Shown: positions 8,662-17,585, counted from the stretch's first letter. The stretch is 32,140 nt of DNA from CAZKUR01 sp964556005 (GCA_964556005.1 CAZKUR010000045.1:1-32140); one strand, 5' to 3'. A program made the numbers and translations. The notes: generated by a model from the letters alone, not told the origin.

Positions 8662-9660
8662 TCATTCAACAACAAAAGTTGCCGGTTTCGATCTGTTCCT
8701 ATCTAAGAAATTATCTACGGACCAAATCACCCAGAAGTATTCACCCGGTTGGATATATTGTGTTATTACGGTCGAAATAGAATCTGATGGAATCGAATTT
8801 TGTTCCCAAACCAACTCGGGTGGAGTATCATTTGTGTATATCTGCGCAAGATATGTGAACTGGAAACCGGGTAATAATCTTTTCCATTTCAAAATTATAG
8901 GCTGAAATGCCTGCGAAACGGTGTCGTTATTAATTGGTGAAATTATTTCTATTTCATCTTTAATTACTCTTTTTAATGAACCTGTACCAACATCAATTTT
9001 ACGGCCTTGTAAATCACGCACCAGAATTTTAAAATTCTGACCAATTAATACATCCAGAGAAGGAACATTTAAATCTGAGAGGCTGAATGTTTTTTCATAA
9101 AAATGTGTCAAAGGATTATAATCCAACGATGAATTAAATTCAATTTGCGGATTTGAAATAAAAACCGAGTCGATATCGTTTCCGCCATCCGCATCGGATA
9201 TTTGCGCTGCAGTAAACAATTTAGAATCCTGGTTAAACTGATATTTATTCATGATGATGCTGTAAAGCTGCAAGCTATCCAAAACCGGCCGGGCATTTAA
9301 AGCTACATTGGCTGTAACTTTTTTCCTTCCTTTCCACGAAACGTAAATTGAATCCTTGTTATAATGTTCATTACTAAAAATTAACCACCCGTCATTTCTT
9401 TTCAGGTTTTCCAAAATGTAGTACCCGGCTGAGTTTGTTTCAACTGAGACTAGTTCATTTTCCCAAAGTACGTTAACATTTTTTATTATATTGTAAGGAT
9501 AGCTGTCTTCTCTAACTGTGCCTTCGATTGAGGAAATGCTGTAATCGGGATTTGCCGGGTCCAGAGGATTGTTCCTCGGAGCATTGCATGAATTAAATAC
9601 GAACAGCAGTACCGCTGCAAAACAAAAAATAAAATTTATTTGAATCTTTTTTGATTTCAA
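8662..9660 (-). CDS. Lipoprotein with carboxypeptidase-regulatory-like domain
   Basis: A 332-residue protein with an N-terminal lipoprotein signal: hydrophobic stretch 9-22 and lipobox F-N-S-C with lipidated Cys25. The mature N-terminus has the N-N-P-L-D-P motif seen in many Ignavibacteria lipoproteins. Residues about 44-120 look like a carboxypeptidase-regulatory (CarboxypepD_reg) beta sandwich (I-E-G-T-V ... G-Y-Y). The rest is beta-rich, the end resembling a fibronectin-III-like module. No catalytic motif is seen. It is the first gene of the five-gene row, 8 bases before the sigma-54 activator, so it may be an envelope sensor or partner for the kinase module. Function is inferred from context only. 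Confidence 0.8.
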   Translation of the reverse strand: MKSKKIQINFIFCFAAVLLFVFNSCNAPRNNPLDPANPDYSISSIEGTVREDSYPYNIIKNVNVLWENELVSVETNSAGYYILENLKRNDGWLIFSNEHYNKDSIYVSWKGRKKVTANVALNARPVLDSLQLYSIIMNKYQFNQDSKLFTAAQISDADGGNDIDSVFISNPQIEFNSSLDYNPLTHFYEKTFSLSDLNVPSLDVLIGQNFKILVRDLQGRKIDVGTGSLKRVIKDEIEIISPINNDTVSQAFQPIILKWKRLLPGFQFTYLAQIYTNDTPPELVWEQNSIPSDSISTVITQYIQPGEYFWVIWSVDNFLDRNRSKPATFVVE

Positions 9661-9717
9661 TTGTATTCTTTTAAAAATTAAAGTACAATATTAGGCTAAA
9701 ATAGAAAAAGAATAATT

Positions 9718-10467
9718 CTATTTCCTTTGCCTCAATATTTCAAACAACAAAATTCCTGTTGCAACGGATACATTTAAAGACTGCACTTTACCCAACATAG
9801 GAATTTTTATCAGAAAATCACAGTTTTCCATAGTTAACTTTTTGATACCTTTTTCTTCATTTCCTACAATTAAGGCAACCGGCATTTTATAGTCTATACT
9901 TGTATAGTCTTTCACCTTAGAATTTTCACTACCGGATTCGTCAAGATAAGACCCGGCAACCCAAAATCCGTTTTCCTTTAAATCTTTTATGGTTTGGTTA
10001 AGATTACTTACCTGAGCAATCTTCACATGCTCAACCGCACCGGCAGATGTTTTGTAGACTGTTTCATTCACAGGTGCGCTCTGATGCTTTGTTATAATGA
10101 TCCCGTCTACCCCGGCACACTCTGCACTTCTTATAATTGCTCCTAAATTGTGAACATCTTGAATTGAATCCAATAAAAGTATTAAAGGATGCCTGGAATT
10201 TTTAGAAGTGGAAAGAATTTTATCGAAACTATAAAATTTATAATCAGGCTTACTGGCAGCTACTCCCTGCGACCGGGCATTCGAAGTAAGTTTGTTGAAT
10301 TTATCCGGCGGGATTAAAGAGCATTTAATTTTTCTTTTTTTTGCGGAAACCCGGATTGCGGTGATTATGGAGCCTGATTGGCCATACTGGATAAAAACCT
10401 GATCGATTTGTTCACCAGAATTTATCGCTTCTAAAACAGGTTTTCTTCCGATGATAAGATTCATCAT
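9718..10467 (-). CDS. rlmB: 23S rRNA (guanosine-2'-O)-methyltransferase RlmB family (SpoU/TrmH type)
   Basis: A 249-residue SPOUT methyltransferase, the usual length for RlmB. The N-terminal substrate-binding domain (about 3-75) is followed by the trefoil-knot catalytic domain with motif 1 (N107, R113 in N-L-G-A-I-I-R-S), motif 2 (IVGNEEKGI, 200-208) and motif 3 (I-P-M ... S-L-N-V-S-V-A around N232). The family methylates the ribose of G2251 in the 23S rRNA P loop using S-adenosylmethionine. TrmH-family paralogues share these motifs, so the exact target is inferred. Two adjacent ATG codons (10467, 10464) could start it. It lies 51 bp after lgt. Confidence 0.88.
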   Translation of the reverse strand: MMNLIIGRKPVLEAINSGEQIDQVFIQYGQSGSIITAIRVSAKKRKIKCSLIPPDKFNKLTSNARSQGVAASKPDYKFYSFDKILSTSKNSRHPLILLLDSIQDVHNLGAIIRSAECAGVDGIIITKHQSAPVNETVYKTSAGAVEHVKIAQVSNLNQTIKDLKENGFWVAGSYLDESGSENSKVKDYTSIDYKMPVALIVGNEEKGIKKLTMENCDFLIKIPMLGKVQSLNVSVATGILLFEILRQRK

Positions 10468-10518
10468 TTTTCCCTGTTTTTAAATATTAAGTTTTTCATC
10501 TAACCCCAGGACAAAAAA

Positions 10519-11418
10519 TTAATTTGCTTTTACTGTTTTCGATTTTCCTTTTTTATCTTTTTCCGGTTTTAGCGGCGGAGGAATGTATTTTTTCAGATTT
10601 TTTGCTTTACCAAGATATATAAACCCTATAATTCCGGCTATCATCATAACAACTGAAATTAATTGGGCTTCCGTCAAATCAAATAAAAGTCTCGGGTTCA
10701 ATCTAATAAATTCAATTGAAAATCTCTCAAGGCCTGCCAGCATAAGATACAGCATAAATAATCTCCCATCCATCCAATCTTTTTTTCTTAATTTCCACAA
10801 AATAGCGAAAATAATTACTGCTAATAGAAATTCATAGATTGGTGTAGGTTGAAGCGGAGTGTTATTAGGAACGCCGTTAGGGAAAGCTTTTGCGATCCAC
10901 GGGAAATGTTTTAAAACTGCCGGATCACTGAATGCAACAGACGGAGGCACAGTTCCATTTGAATAATTGGTACCCCATGGTAAATTTGTTGGAAGTCCGT
11001 AGTCGCCGTCACCGGCGAGGTGGCAGCCAATTCTCCCGATTCCATATGCAATTATAAGCGAAGGTGAAGTAGCATCTGCAATGACGAGGAAAGGAATTTT
11101 TTTTCGTTTCAGGTATATATAGATCGCAATGATGGCAAGAATCAAACCGCCGTAAAACGTTAAACCGCCTGGTGAAAAAGCTTCCCCAATGGGATTACGA
11201 AGAAATGCATCCCAATTTTCGAATAAGCTGAAAAGTTTTGCACCTACAATACCAAAAATTATTGCGAGTAAAGTTATTTCAGTTCCAATATCTGGATCAA
11301 GTTTTTTCCTTTCAACCTCTTTGTTCAGCAGCCAGCTTGCGAAAATGAATGCAATACCAAGCATCAATCCGTAACTATATACGGTGAATGGGCCTATTTT
11401 AAATAATTCGGGATACAT
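10519..11418 (-). CDS. lgt: Prolipoprotein diacylglyceryl transferase
   Basis: A 299-residue polytopic membrane protein that transfers diacylglycerol from phosphatidylglycerol to the lipobox cysteine of prolipoproteins, for example the one encoded at 8662. I chose ATG 11418 because AAGGAGA lies 4 bases upstream; a longer TTG start at 11439 would put that site inside the gene. The Lgt signature GRIGCHLAGDGDYG is at 128-141 (R129), and the C-terminal R232-x3-E236 pair matches E. coli R239/E243. About seven hydrophobic helices are evident. At the position of E. coli His103 (F-H-G-G-L) this protein has Tyr89 (F-Y-G-G-L), and an insert with P-T-N-L-P-W-G follows the signature. The last 25 residues are a Lys-rich cytoplasmic tail. 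Confidence 0.93.
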   Translation of the reverse strand: MYPELFKIGPFTVYSYGLMLGIAFIFASWLLNKEVERKKLDPDIGTEITLLAIIFGIVGAKLFSLFENWDAFLRNPIGEAFSPGGLTFYGGLILAIIAIYIYLKRKKIPFLVIADATSPSLIIAYGIGRIGCHLAGDGDYGLPTNLPWGTNYSNGTVPPSVAFSDPAVLKHFPWIAKAFPNGVPNNTPLQPTPIYEFLLAVIIFAILWKLRKKDWMDGRLFMLYLMLAGLERFSIEFIRLNPRLLFDLTEAQLISVVMMIAGIIGFIYLGKAKNLKKYIPPPLKPEKDKKGKSKTVKAN

Positions 11419-11422
11419 TAAA

Positions 11423-11429
11423 TCTCCTT
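11423..11429 (-). promoter_or_regulatory. Shine-Dalgarno deciding the lgt start
   Basis: On the minus strand AAGGAGA is followed by TTTA and ATG at 11418. This good ribosome-binding site, in a genome where they are mostly weak, supports the shorter start. Confidence 0.75.
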
Positions 11430-11477
11430 GTAAAGTCAAAAGTAAAAATTCAAAAAGCTGTATATATTTTCATTTTT

Positions 11478-12725
11478 TTAACTTATTATACTTTGTAATT
11501 GATCAAACGGGATTAATTTCTCCTCTCCAGATTTCATATTTTTTAATTTATAATTTCCGCTGATGTATTCTTCTCCACCGACAAAAAGCACAAACCGGCT
11601 GTTTAATTTATTAGCCTCTCTCATCTGTGCTTTTACACTTCTATTAAGGTAATCAATTTCAACACTGAAATTTTCGTTTCTTAATGTTCCGGCAATTTCA
11701 AAAACTTTTGAAGTCAAATCCGGGTTCAATCTAATAATATATATATCAGTTTCATCAAGCGGTAGAGAAAATGATTTTTCATTTTCGCATGCCAATAAAA
11801 TTCTCTCAATACCGGCAGCAAAACCAACTGCAGGGGTTGGATTTCCACCAAGCTCTTCGATCAGCAAATCATATCTTCCGCCTCCGCATAAAGCGCTTTG
11901 CGATCCGATTTTTCCACTTACAATTTCAAAAGTGGTTTTTGTATAATAATCCAATCCTCTTACTAATTCCGGATCTACTTCAAACGGAATATTCACAATC
12001 TTGAGAGCGCTTTCAACTTCCCAAAAATCAGCTTTACTTTCCTCATCGAGATAATCGATTAAAAGAGGAGCGCCATTCAGAATTTGCCGGTCCCTTTCAT
12101 CTTTGCTGTCAAAAATTCTTAAAATATTTTTGTCAAACCTGCGTTTGCTGTCTTCCGAAAGATTATTTTTTTTATCGTCAAGAAATTTTCGCAGCTTTGT
12201 TTTATAATCTTCCCTGGATGAAGGAGTTCCAAGAGAATTTATTTTTACCTTTAAATCCTTTAATCCTAATCTCGTTAAGATATCATAAACGATTTGAATC
12301 ATTTCGACGTCGAGCAGCGGAGATTTGCTTCCGAGAGCTTCGGCACCGAATTGATGAAACTGCCTCAGCCTTCCTGCCTGCGGCCGTTCCTGCCTGAACA
12401 TCGGGGCAATATAATAAAGCTTGTTTAACGGCTGCTGTTTATCAAGTGAATGTTCAATAAGTGCTCTAACAACGGCGGCAGTCATTTCAGGTTTAAGAGT
12501 AACACTCGTACCGCTTCTATCGGCAAAAGTGTACATTTCCTTCCCCACGATGTCCGTTTCTTCACCTATGCTTCTTGCAAAAAGTGAAGTTTCCTCAAAA
12601 ACCGGTGTGCGAATTTCTTTATAATTAAAATTCGACATAACCCGGTGGACGAGATTTTCCAGGAACCTCCAGTTTTGTATTCCGGCAGGAAGTATATCTT
12701 TTGTTCCGCTTATAGCTTTAATCAT
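11478..12725 (-). CDS. hisS: Histidine-tRNA ligase
   Basis: A 415-residue class II aminoacyl-tRNA synthetase of typical bacterial length. Visible signatures: K-P-E-M-T near 78-82, motif 2 with F-R-Q-E-R-P-Q-A-G-R-L-R-Q-F-H-Q at 110-125, the histidine-specific RGLDYYT at 256-262, CGGGRYD at 280-286, and motif 3 AVGFAAGIER at 299-308. A C-terminal anticodon-binding domain spans about 325-415. It charges tRNA-His in the cytoplasm. ATG at 12725 fits the family N-terminus (I-K-A-I-S-G-T-K-D). Convergence of all class II motifs makes the call secure. It sits between the PTS-IIA-like gene (74 bp) and lgt (59 bp) on the same strand. Confidence 0.97.
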   Translation of the reverse strand: MIKAISGTKDILPAGIQNWRFLENLVHRVMSNFNYKEIRTPVFEETSLFARSIGEETDIVGKEMYTFADRSGTSVTLKPEMTAAVVRALIEHSLDKQQPLNKLYYIAPMFRQERPQAGRLRQFHQFGAEALGSKSPLLDVEMIQIVYDILTRLGLKDLKVKINSLGTPSSREDYKTKLRKFLDDKKNNLSEDSKRRFDKNILRIFDSKDERDRQILNGAPLLIDYLDEESKADFWEVESALKIVNIPFEVDPELVRGLDYYTKTTFEIVSGKIGSQSALCGGGRYDLLIEELGGNPTPAVGFAAGIERILLACENEKSFSLPLDETDIYIIRLNPDLTSKVFEIAGTLRNENFSVEIDYLNRSVKAQMREANKLNSRFVLFVGGEEYISGNYKLKNMKSGEEKLIPFDQLQSIIS

Positions 12726-12799
12726 CTGAGACGAAAAATTTGAATTATTTCTGTTTTAAAAATGTATCAGCTAAATTGGCGGGAAAAATAAGATCAAAA

Positions 12800-13270
12800 T
12801 TAAACTTCAAAATAGTTTTCTTCTTCTTCCTTAAATAATTCCAATATTTGTTTTTTATCATCCGCTTCGATCAATTTATTTCTAAATTCATCTTTATTCA
12901 TCATACGTGAAATTCTGCTTAACAGTTTAATATGAGTGCTGACAAGGTTGTCCTTCCCTACCAATAAAAAAACCAGGTGGACAGGTTTACTATCAAGAGA
13001 TTGATATTCTATAGGAGATTTGGATTTTCCAAAAGCAGCAAGAATATCCGTAACGGCATTTGTTTTGCCATGTGGGATCGCGAAGCCTTTACCGACCCCG
13101 GTTGACATAATTTTTTCTCTTTCAAGTACGGCTTCTTTAACTTTTTCAAGATCGGTTACCCTAGGATCATTTTGAAAGAGATTTACCAATTCATTTATTA
13201 CCGCTTCTTTTTCAAGGTTTTTTAAATCAGCTATTATGAATTTTTCGGATAATAAGTCTACTAATTTCAT
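12800..13270 (-). CDS. PTS fructose/nitrogen-type EIIA protein (PtsN-like)
   Basis: A 156-residue stand-alone PTS EIIA type-2 domain. The phosphorylatable histidine is H67 in F-A-I-P-H-G-K-T, preceded by G-V-G-K-G, and the family pattern P-V-H-L-V-F-L-L-V follows. Such proteins accept phosphate from HPr/NPr and act either in sugar uptake or, as PtsN, in regulation. With no PTS permease gene nearby, a regulatory PtsN-like role is more likely. It is the first gene of the minus-strand housekeeping group and is divergent from the orphan Rossmann gene. A TAnnTTTG-type -7 element (TAACTTTG) lies about 73 bp upstream on the minus strand at 13343-13350, without a clear -33 box. Confidence 0.85.
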   Translation of the reverse strand: MKLVDLLSEKFIIADLKNLEKEAVINELVNLFQNDPRVTDLEKVKEAVLEREKIMSTGVGKGFAIPHGKTNAVTDILAAFGKSKSPIEYQSLDSKPVHLVFLLVGKDNLVSTHIKLLSRISRMMNKDEFRNKLIEADDKKQILELFKEEEENYFEV

Positions 13271-13510
13271 TAACTACACCGGTTTTCTATAGAAATTTTT
13301 GAAAAATCTAAATAAAATCAAATTTTAATTTAACAATAGGTACAAAGTTAATCAATTTACAGTACAGATTATTTTGCTATAACTCATTCTTTTCAAAAAA
13401 TTAGGAAAAATATACCAAGTAGAGAGAAATTTTTATAATAAATTGCCTGCGTTAAAAGTTTAAGTTAATTTTAGTAGATAAATTTTTATATATATTAATT
13501 TGGGAAACTC

Positions 13511-15211
13511 ATGGATATTCAAAATAAGACAGTTCTAATTTTAGGTGGGTTTGGTTTAGTAGGAAGCGCTGTTGCCCGTAACATTGCAATCGAAAACCCA
13601 AAAAAGATTATAATAACATCTTTATTTCAATCGGAAGCTGAAGAGGCAGTTACAAAATTCGAAAAAGAATTTCCACATAAACCGAAAGGATACTTTGTCC
13701 CTTGGGGTGGCGATATCTTCGTTCGTTACGAGTATCGAAAATTAAATAGGCTGCAAATTCTTTCCGATCCAGGTCAAAGAAGAGTTCTTATGTCGGATAT
13801 TATGGAAGAACTCAATGATACGATTCTTAAAAACTCATCAATTTATCATCTTTTGAATGAATTCAAACCGGATATAATAATCGATTGTATAAACACTGCT
13901 ACTGCAATCGCTTACCAGGATGTTTACACTACTTACCGGAGCATCAACCGTGCAATTAAAAATAAAGCAAGCTATGAAGAAATAGTCGATGAAACTGAAA
14001 AATTAATTTGCACAGAATATATCCCTCAATTAATAAGGCATGTGCAAATTCTTTATAGTTCCATGAACTCCGTTGGTACAAAGGTTTATATAAAAATAGG
14101 TACCAGCGGTACGGGCGGTATGGGATTGAATATACCTTATACTCACAGCGAAGAAAAACCTTCACGGGTATTATTGAGCAAATCTTCAATTGCCGGTGCT
14201 CACACACTGCTTCTCTTCCTAATGGCAAGGACCCCAGGCGGCTTAATAACAAAAGAAATTAAACCGACAGCAGCTATTGCCTGGAAAAGAATTGAATTCG
14301 GGGAAATTAAAAGAAGGGGTAAACCAATTGAAATTCCTGATATCAACATTACCGAAGCAATTCCGTTAGATGGGAAATTTCTTATTTGCTCGGATAAACA
14401 ATACCGGACAACAGGTAAAACATTAAAATCAGTTTTTATCGATACCGGAGAAAACGGGATATTTTCAAAGGGTGAATTCGAAACAATTACTGCACAAAAG
14501 CAGATGGAATTTGTAACTCCCGAGGAAATTTCAAATGTTGTTCTTTATGAAATCCAAGGCGGTAATACGGGGCATGACATAGTCTCCGCTTTAGATCATA
14601 CTACACTTGAACCTACTTACAGAGCCGGATATATGCAGCATATGGCTGTTGAAAAATTAGCTGAGTTAGAGAAAAAACATAACGTTCATAGTGTTGCTTT
14701 TGAACTGCTCGGTCCGCCGCGCTTATCAAAGCTACTTTATGAACTGCATTTGCTAAGCCTATTTAATAAAACATTGCAGGATATCATTAAGGCAAGTGCA
14801 AAAGAATTATCGCAGAATTGTTTTGATATTATCTCTAAAGATGACGATTTAAGAAACGAAATTCTTGCAATTGGAATTCCAATATTAATTCCTTCTGCTG
14901 ATAGACTTTTACGGGGCAGCATAATTAAAATTCCTGCATTCAGAGGAGAGAATGAACTCGATATTACTCCCCAAAAAATAGATACATGGGCAAATGAAGG
15001 CTGGGTTGATTTAAGGGAGAGTAATATGAAGAAATGGAAAGAAAGAATTGAAGATTTAAAGAAGGAAGCAGAAAGTATTCCTGAATCAGATACAAGTTCA
15101 ATGCATGTTAGGACAAAAGCTTACTGGAGAAATTTTGAAGAGATAAATATCGGCAAAATCTGTAGTTGGATTTTCATCCATGAAGAGCATGGGCCGAGGA
15201 TGAAAGATTAA
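13511..15211 (+). CDS. Large NAD(P)-binding Rossmann-fold protein, uncharacterised
   Basis: A 566-residue protein beginning with a dinucleotide-binding motif: beta strand T-V-L-I-L then G-G-F-G-L-V-G at 12-18, as in extended SDR/epimerase-like proteins. Residues 110-140 (D-I-I-I-D-C-I-N-T-A-T-A) look like a second Rossmann strand, and 195-215 is glycine-rich (I-G-T-S-G-T-G-G-M-G-L-N). No clear Tyr-x3-Lys catalytic pair was identified. The C-terminal half (about 330-566) matches no family I recognise. The length is far above a normal short-chain dehydrogenase. It is monocistronic, divergent from the PtsN-like gene and bounded downstream by a strong terminator. Substrate and role are unknown; a membrane or signal segment is absent, so it is probably cytoplasmic. 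Confidence 0.8.
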   Translation: MDIQNKTVLILGGFGLVGSAVARNIAIENPKKIIITSLFQSEAEEAVTKFEKEFPHKPKGYFVPWGGDIFVRYEYRKLNRLQILSDPGQRRVLMSDIMEELNDTILKNSSIYHLLNEFKPDIIIDCINTATAIAYQDVYTTYRSINRAIKNKASYEEIVDETEKLICTEYIPQLIRHVQILYSSMNSVGTKVYIKIGTSGTGGMGLNIPYTHSEEKPSRVLLSKSSIAGAHTLLLFLMARTPGGLITKEIKPTAAIAWKRIEFGEIKRRGKPIEIPDINITEAIPLDGKFLICSDKQYRTTGKTLKSVFIDTGENGIFSKGEFETITAQKQMEFVTPEEISNVVLYEIQGGNTGHDIVSALDHTTLEPTYRAGYMQHMAVEKLAELEKKHNVHSVAFELLGPPRLSKLLYELHLLSLFNKTLQDIIKASAKELSQNCFDIISKDDDLRNEILAIGIPILIPSADRLLRGSIIKIPAFRGENELDITPQKIDTWANEGWVDLRESNMKKWKERIEDLKKEAESIPESDTSSMHVRTKAYWRNFEEINIGKICSWIFIHEEHGPRMKD

Positions 15212-15213
15212 CA

Positions 15214-15276
15214 CCTCGATTCTCGGACGCTCGATTCTTGATGCATGAATTTTGCTGCTGGATACTTGATTCTCGA
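15214..15276. repeat. CTCGATTCT / GATACTTGAT intergenic repeat tract
   Basis: CTCGATTCT occurs at 15215-15223 and again at 15230-15238; GATACTTGAT follows at 15261-15270 and TGATTCTCGAT overlaps it. The same words recur at 30948-31000 (GATACTTGAT on plus, CTCGATTCT on minus). It looks like a degenerate dispersed intergenic repeat. Confidence 0.55.
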
Positions 15277-15335
15277 TATTCGTTGTTGGTCAGTGGTAAT
15301 TTGTAATTAGTAATTTGAAGAATAAAACTTATCAG

Positions 15336-15372
15336 AAAAAGGGACAGCGCCTTTCCGGCACTGTCCCTTTTT
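15336..15372. terminator. Strong bidirectional intrinsic terminator
   Basis: AAAAAGGGACAG at 15336-15347 is exactly complementary to CTGTCCCTTTTT at 15361-15372, with a further GCC/GGC pairing in the loop. The A-run on one side and T-run on the other serve both directions, fitting its place between the convergent Rossmann gene and T9SS gene. Confidence 0.9.
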
Positions 15373-15457
15373 GCTTTCATATAACCGTAATGTATAAAAT
15401 TGTTATCATACAAACCTACAAAGTTACACTATCTATTTACTATTACGACATTTGTCG

Positions 15458-16837
15458 TTATTTCATCAGGATCATTTTCTTTAACGATACATTATTCCCT
15501 GCTTGCAGTTTATAGAAATATATTCCGCTGCTTAAATTACTTCCATTAAAATCAACCGAATAATTCCCAGCATTTTTATTATTGTTAACAAGAGTTGCAA
15601 CTTCATTCCCAAGAACATCATAAACTTTTAAGCTGACAAACTCGTCTTTTGGAATTGAATATGAAATTTTGGTGGTTGGATTAAAAGGATTTGGATAATT
15701 CTGCGATAATTTTACAGAAACAGGAATTAAATTTTGAATAGTTATACTATTGTAAAAATGGGCGGTACCGTCAAAATCTATCTGTTTTAATCTGTAGCTA
15801 ATCAATACAGGACTCGCTATTTGAATATTATCGGTATAACTATATTGTTGAACTTTAGATGTAGTTCCATGGCCTTTTACAAAACCAATAGTCGCCCAGT
15901 TATTGCCCGTGCCATTGTTCTGATTATGTATAACCCTTTGAATTTCAAATCCGTTATTATTTATTTCGGAAGCAGTTGCCCAATTAAGCTGAATAAAACC
16001 AGTATTTGCAGCACCGGTAAATGAAGTTAGTTCAACCGGTAACGAGGACGCAGGATTGGAATGATATAATCCTCCGGCAAGAGTTGAAAAATCGGCATCA
16101 AATCCTAAATTTCCGGGAGTTACATTTCCTGGAACGGTAACATCGGAAAAATATCCTGTGGAACTTACAACAAATGCAAATACTTGTATACTCATAGAGG
16201 AATTTGCACCTATTTCAGAAAAAGGGATTGCCATTTCCAAACCGTGGTTTGCTGCTCCGTCATTATTAAATGCAAAAGTTATACTATTTTGTGTAAAGAT
16301 ACCTCCAGCAGCACTACTGTTTGTGGATGCAGTCCCTGATTGATCACAAGAGCCCTGGTACTCGGCAACCGAACCGCCGCCCACGTGAGATGCAGCGTCC
16401 CAATAAACTGAAGAGCTACCGTTTCCAGGATTAAAAGCAAACATATAATCAACCTCGAAATCGGCTTTAAAATCTACATTGCTGCCGTTATCGCCATCCA
16501 TATAGTTGCCTGCACCTGCAAAGCCTAAGCTGGAACCTGCAGCCAAACCAGCAGGCGAACCTGTACCGGTAACATCCAGCCAAACACCAATCGCATTATC
16601 ACTGCCTACATCAAGCTTCCCTTCGATTCCGAGGTATAGCATCGAGTTAGGAGCATCGGCATAATAAACTATTTTTGAAACGTCGATAGCTGTCCCGAAA
16701 CCGTTGTTGGTATTTTGTTTTGTTGCAATTGTTGTATAAGCGCCCTCACTTAAATCGCCATTAACTACAAGCTGGGCAAGACTAGCTGAAGAAGATACCA
16801 GAAGAATCGACACTATTAAAAGAAATACATTTTTCAT
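15458..16837 (-). CDS. Secreted T9SS-exported beta-rich protein
   Basis: A 459-residue protein with a signal peptide at 1-21 (S-A-S-L-A-Q). Residues 22-260 are Gly/Asn/Ser-rich and beta-predicted, opening with V-V-N-G-D-L-S-E, which recalls CBM9/DOMON-like carbohydrate- or haem-binding sandwiches, though I cannot assign it firmly. Residues 263-372 form a fibronectin-III-like module (L-P-V-E-L-T-S-F ... N-G-F-E-I-Q-R), and NYPNPFNP at 380-387 starts the type A sorting domain ending KMILMK. It should be exported through the outer membrane and anchored or released. It is monocistronic with one of the best Shine-Dalgarno sequences in the window, suggesting strong expression. It lacks visible catalytic residues. 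Confidence 0.85.
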   Translation of the reverse strand: MKNVFLLIVSILLVSSSASLAQLVVNGDLSEGAYTTIATKQNTNNGFGTAIDVSKIVYYADAPNSMLYLGIEGKLDVGSDNAIGVWLDVTGTGSPAGLAAGSSLGFAGAGNYMDGDNGSNVDFKADFEVDYMFAFNPGNGSSSVYWDAASHVGGGSVAEYQGSCDQSGTASTNSSAAGGIFTQNSITFAFNNDGAANHGLEMAIPFSEIGANSSMSIQVFAFVVSSTGYFSDVTVPGNVTPGNLGFDADFSTLAGGLYHSNPASSLPVELTSFTGAANTGFIQLNWATASEINNNGFEIQRVIHNQNNGTGNNWATIGFVKGHGTTSKVQQYSYTDNIQIASPVLISYRLKQIDFDGTAHFYNSITIQNLIPVSVKLSQNYPNPFNPTTKISYSIPKDEFVSLKVYDVLGNEVATLVNNNKNAGNYSVDFNGSNLSSGIYFYKLQAGNNVSLKKMILMK

Positions 16838-16841
16838 AAAT

Positions 16842-16849
16842 CCTCCTTT
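16842..16849 (-). promoter_or_regulatory. Strong Shine-Dalgarno of T9SS protein gene
   Basis: AAGGAGGA, a near-complete anti-16S match, lies 4 bases before the ATG on the minus strand. It stands out against the weak ribosome sites of the neighbours. Confidence 0.75.
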
Positions 16850-17112
16850 TACAGTTTCATAAATTTAGTTTTTTAACTATTACAACTAAAAATTTAATTA
16901 AATTTCCCCATGATTACAATATAAAATTCAAAATAAAAATTTTTATAAAACCGGTTTAATGATTTAAATAAAAGCCAGTGTAAAAATTGAATTTCATATT
17001 GCACAGTTTTGTTTAAACTGTTGAAAATAATTACATAAATATGCGAATAATAATTAAAATTTAAATCTTCTTAAGTATAAAAGTGTAAACATGATGATGT
17101 TTTTTTCTTTTA

Positions 17113-17562
17113 TCAAATTCTGTCTTCTTTTAACCGGTATTCAATCTGCTTTAACTCACTGGTATCTAGAGTATCTTCTATTTTATTAAATACGATTCTT
17201 TCTTCTTTCCTGATATGATCTTTTAATAATATGCTAAGATCATTTAAAACATTTTCCGAATCATCTGCTGCATTAAGAGATTTGATTTTTTCTTTGATTA
17301 ATTTATGTTCATTAAAAACCTCATCAATTAATTCATCTAATTCTTTATTTTTTCCTTTTGCCGGAGGAAAAAGAATTTCCTCTTCTTCCTTAAAATGTTT
17401 TGATAGATCATTCTCCCAAAAATTTTTTGTATAATTAATTTTGCCTTCAAGATCGTTAGGCAGCTTTTTATAAACTGGCGCATCTTTTTTAATTAATTGA
17501 GCAAACTTTAATCCGTGGTGATGATCGTGTGAAAGCAATAATAAGAATTTAGTTCTGTGCAT
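17113..17562 (-). CDS. Hemerythrin HHE domain protein
   Basis: A 149-residue soluble four-helix-bundle protein. Candidate di-iron ligands are in the expected order: H12/H14-H16 (S-H-D-H-H-H), H56 and E60 (H-F-K-E-E-E-E), H86 (N-E-H-K) and H116/E120 (D-H-I-R-K-E-E). Such proteins bind O2 or NO or serve in iron and redox stress. Its place as the last gene of the Rrf2-polyferredoxin-Ric-hemoglobin row, 23 bp after the hemoglobin gene, supports a role in nitric oxide or oxygen handling. Which gas it binds cannot be told from sequence. Confidence 0.88.
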   Translation of the reverse strand: MHRTKFLLLLSHDHHHGLKFAQLIKKDAPVYKKLPNDLEGKINYTKNFWENDLSKHFKEEEEILFPPAKGKNKELDELIDEVFNEHKLIKEKIKSLNAADDSENVLNDLSILLKDHIRKEERIVFNKIEDTLDTSELKQIEYRLKEDRI

Positions 17563-17585
17563 AGTATACTTTAGATTTCTTTTAA

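Noticed and set aside
13495..13502. TTAATTTG as promoter of the orphan Rossmann gene
   Set aside because: Mismatch in the key TA and only 8 bases before the start codon.
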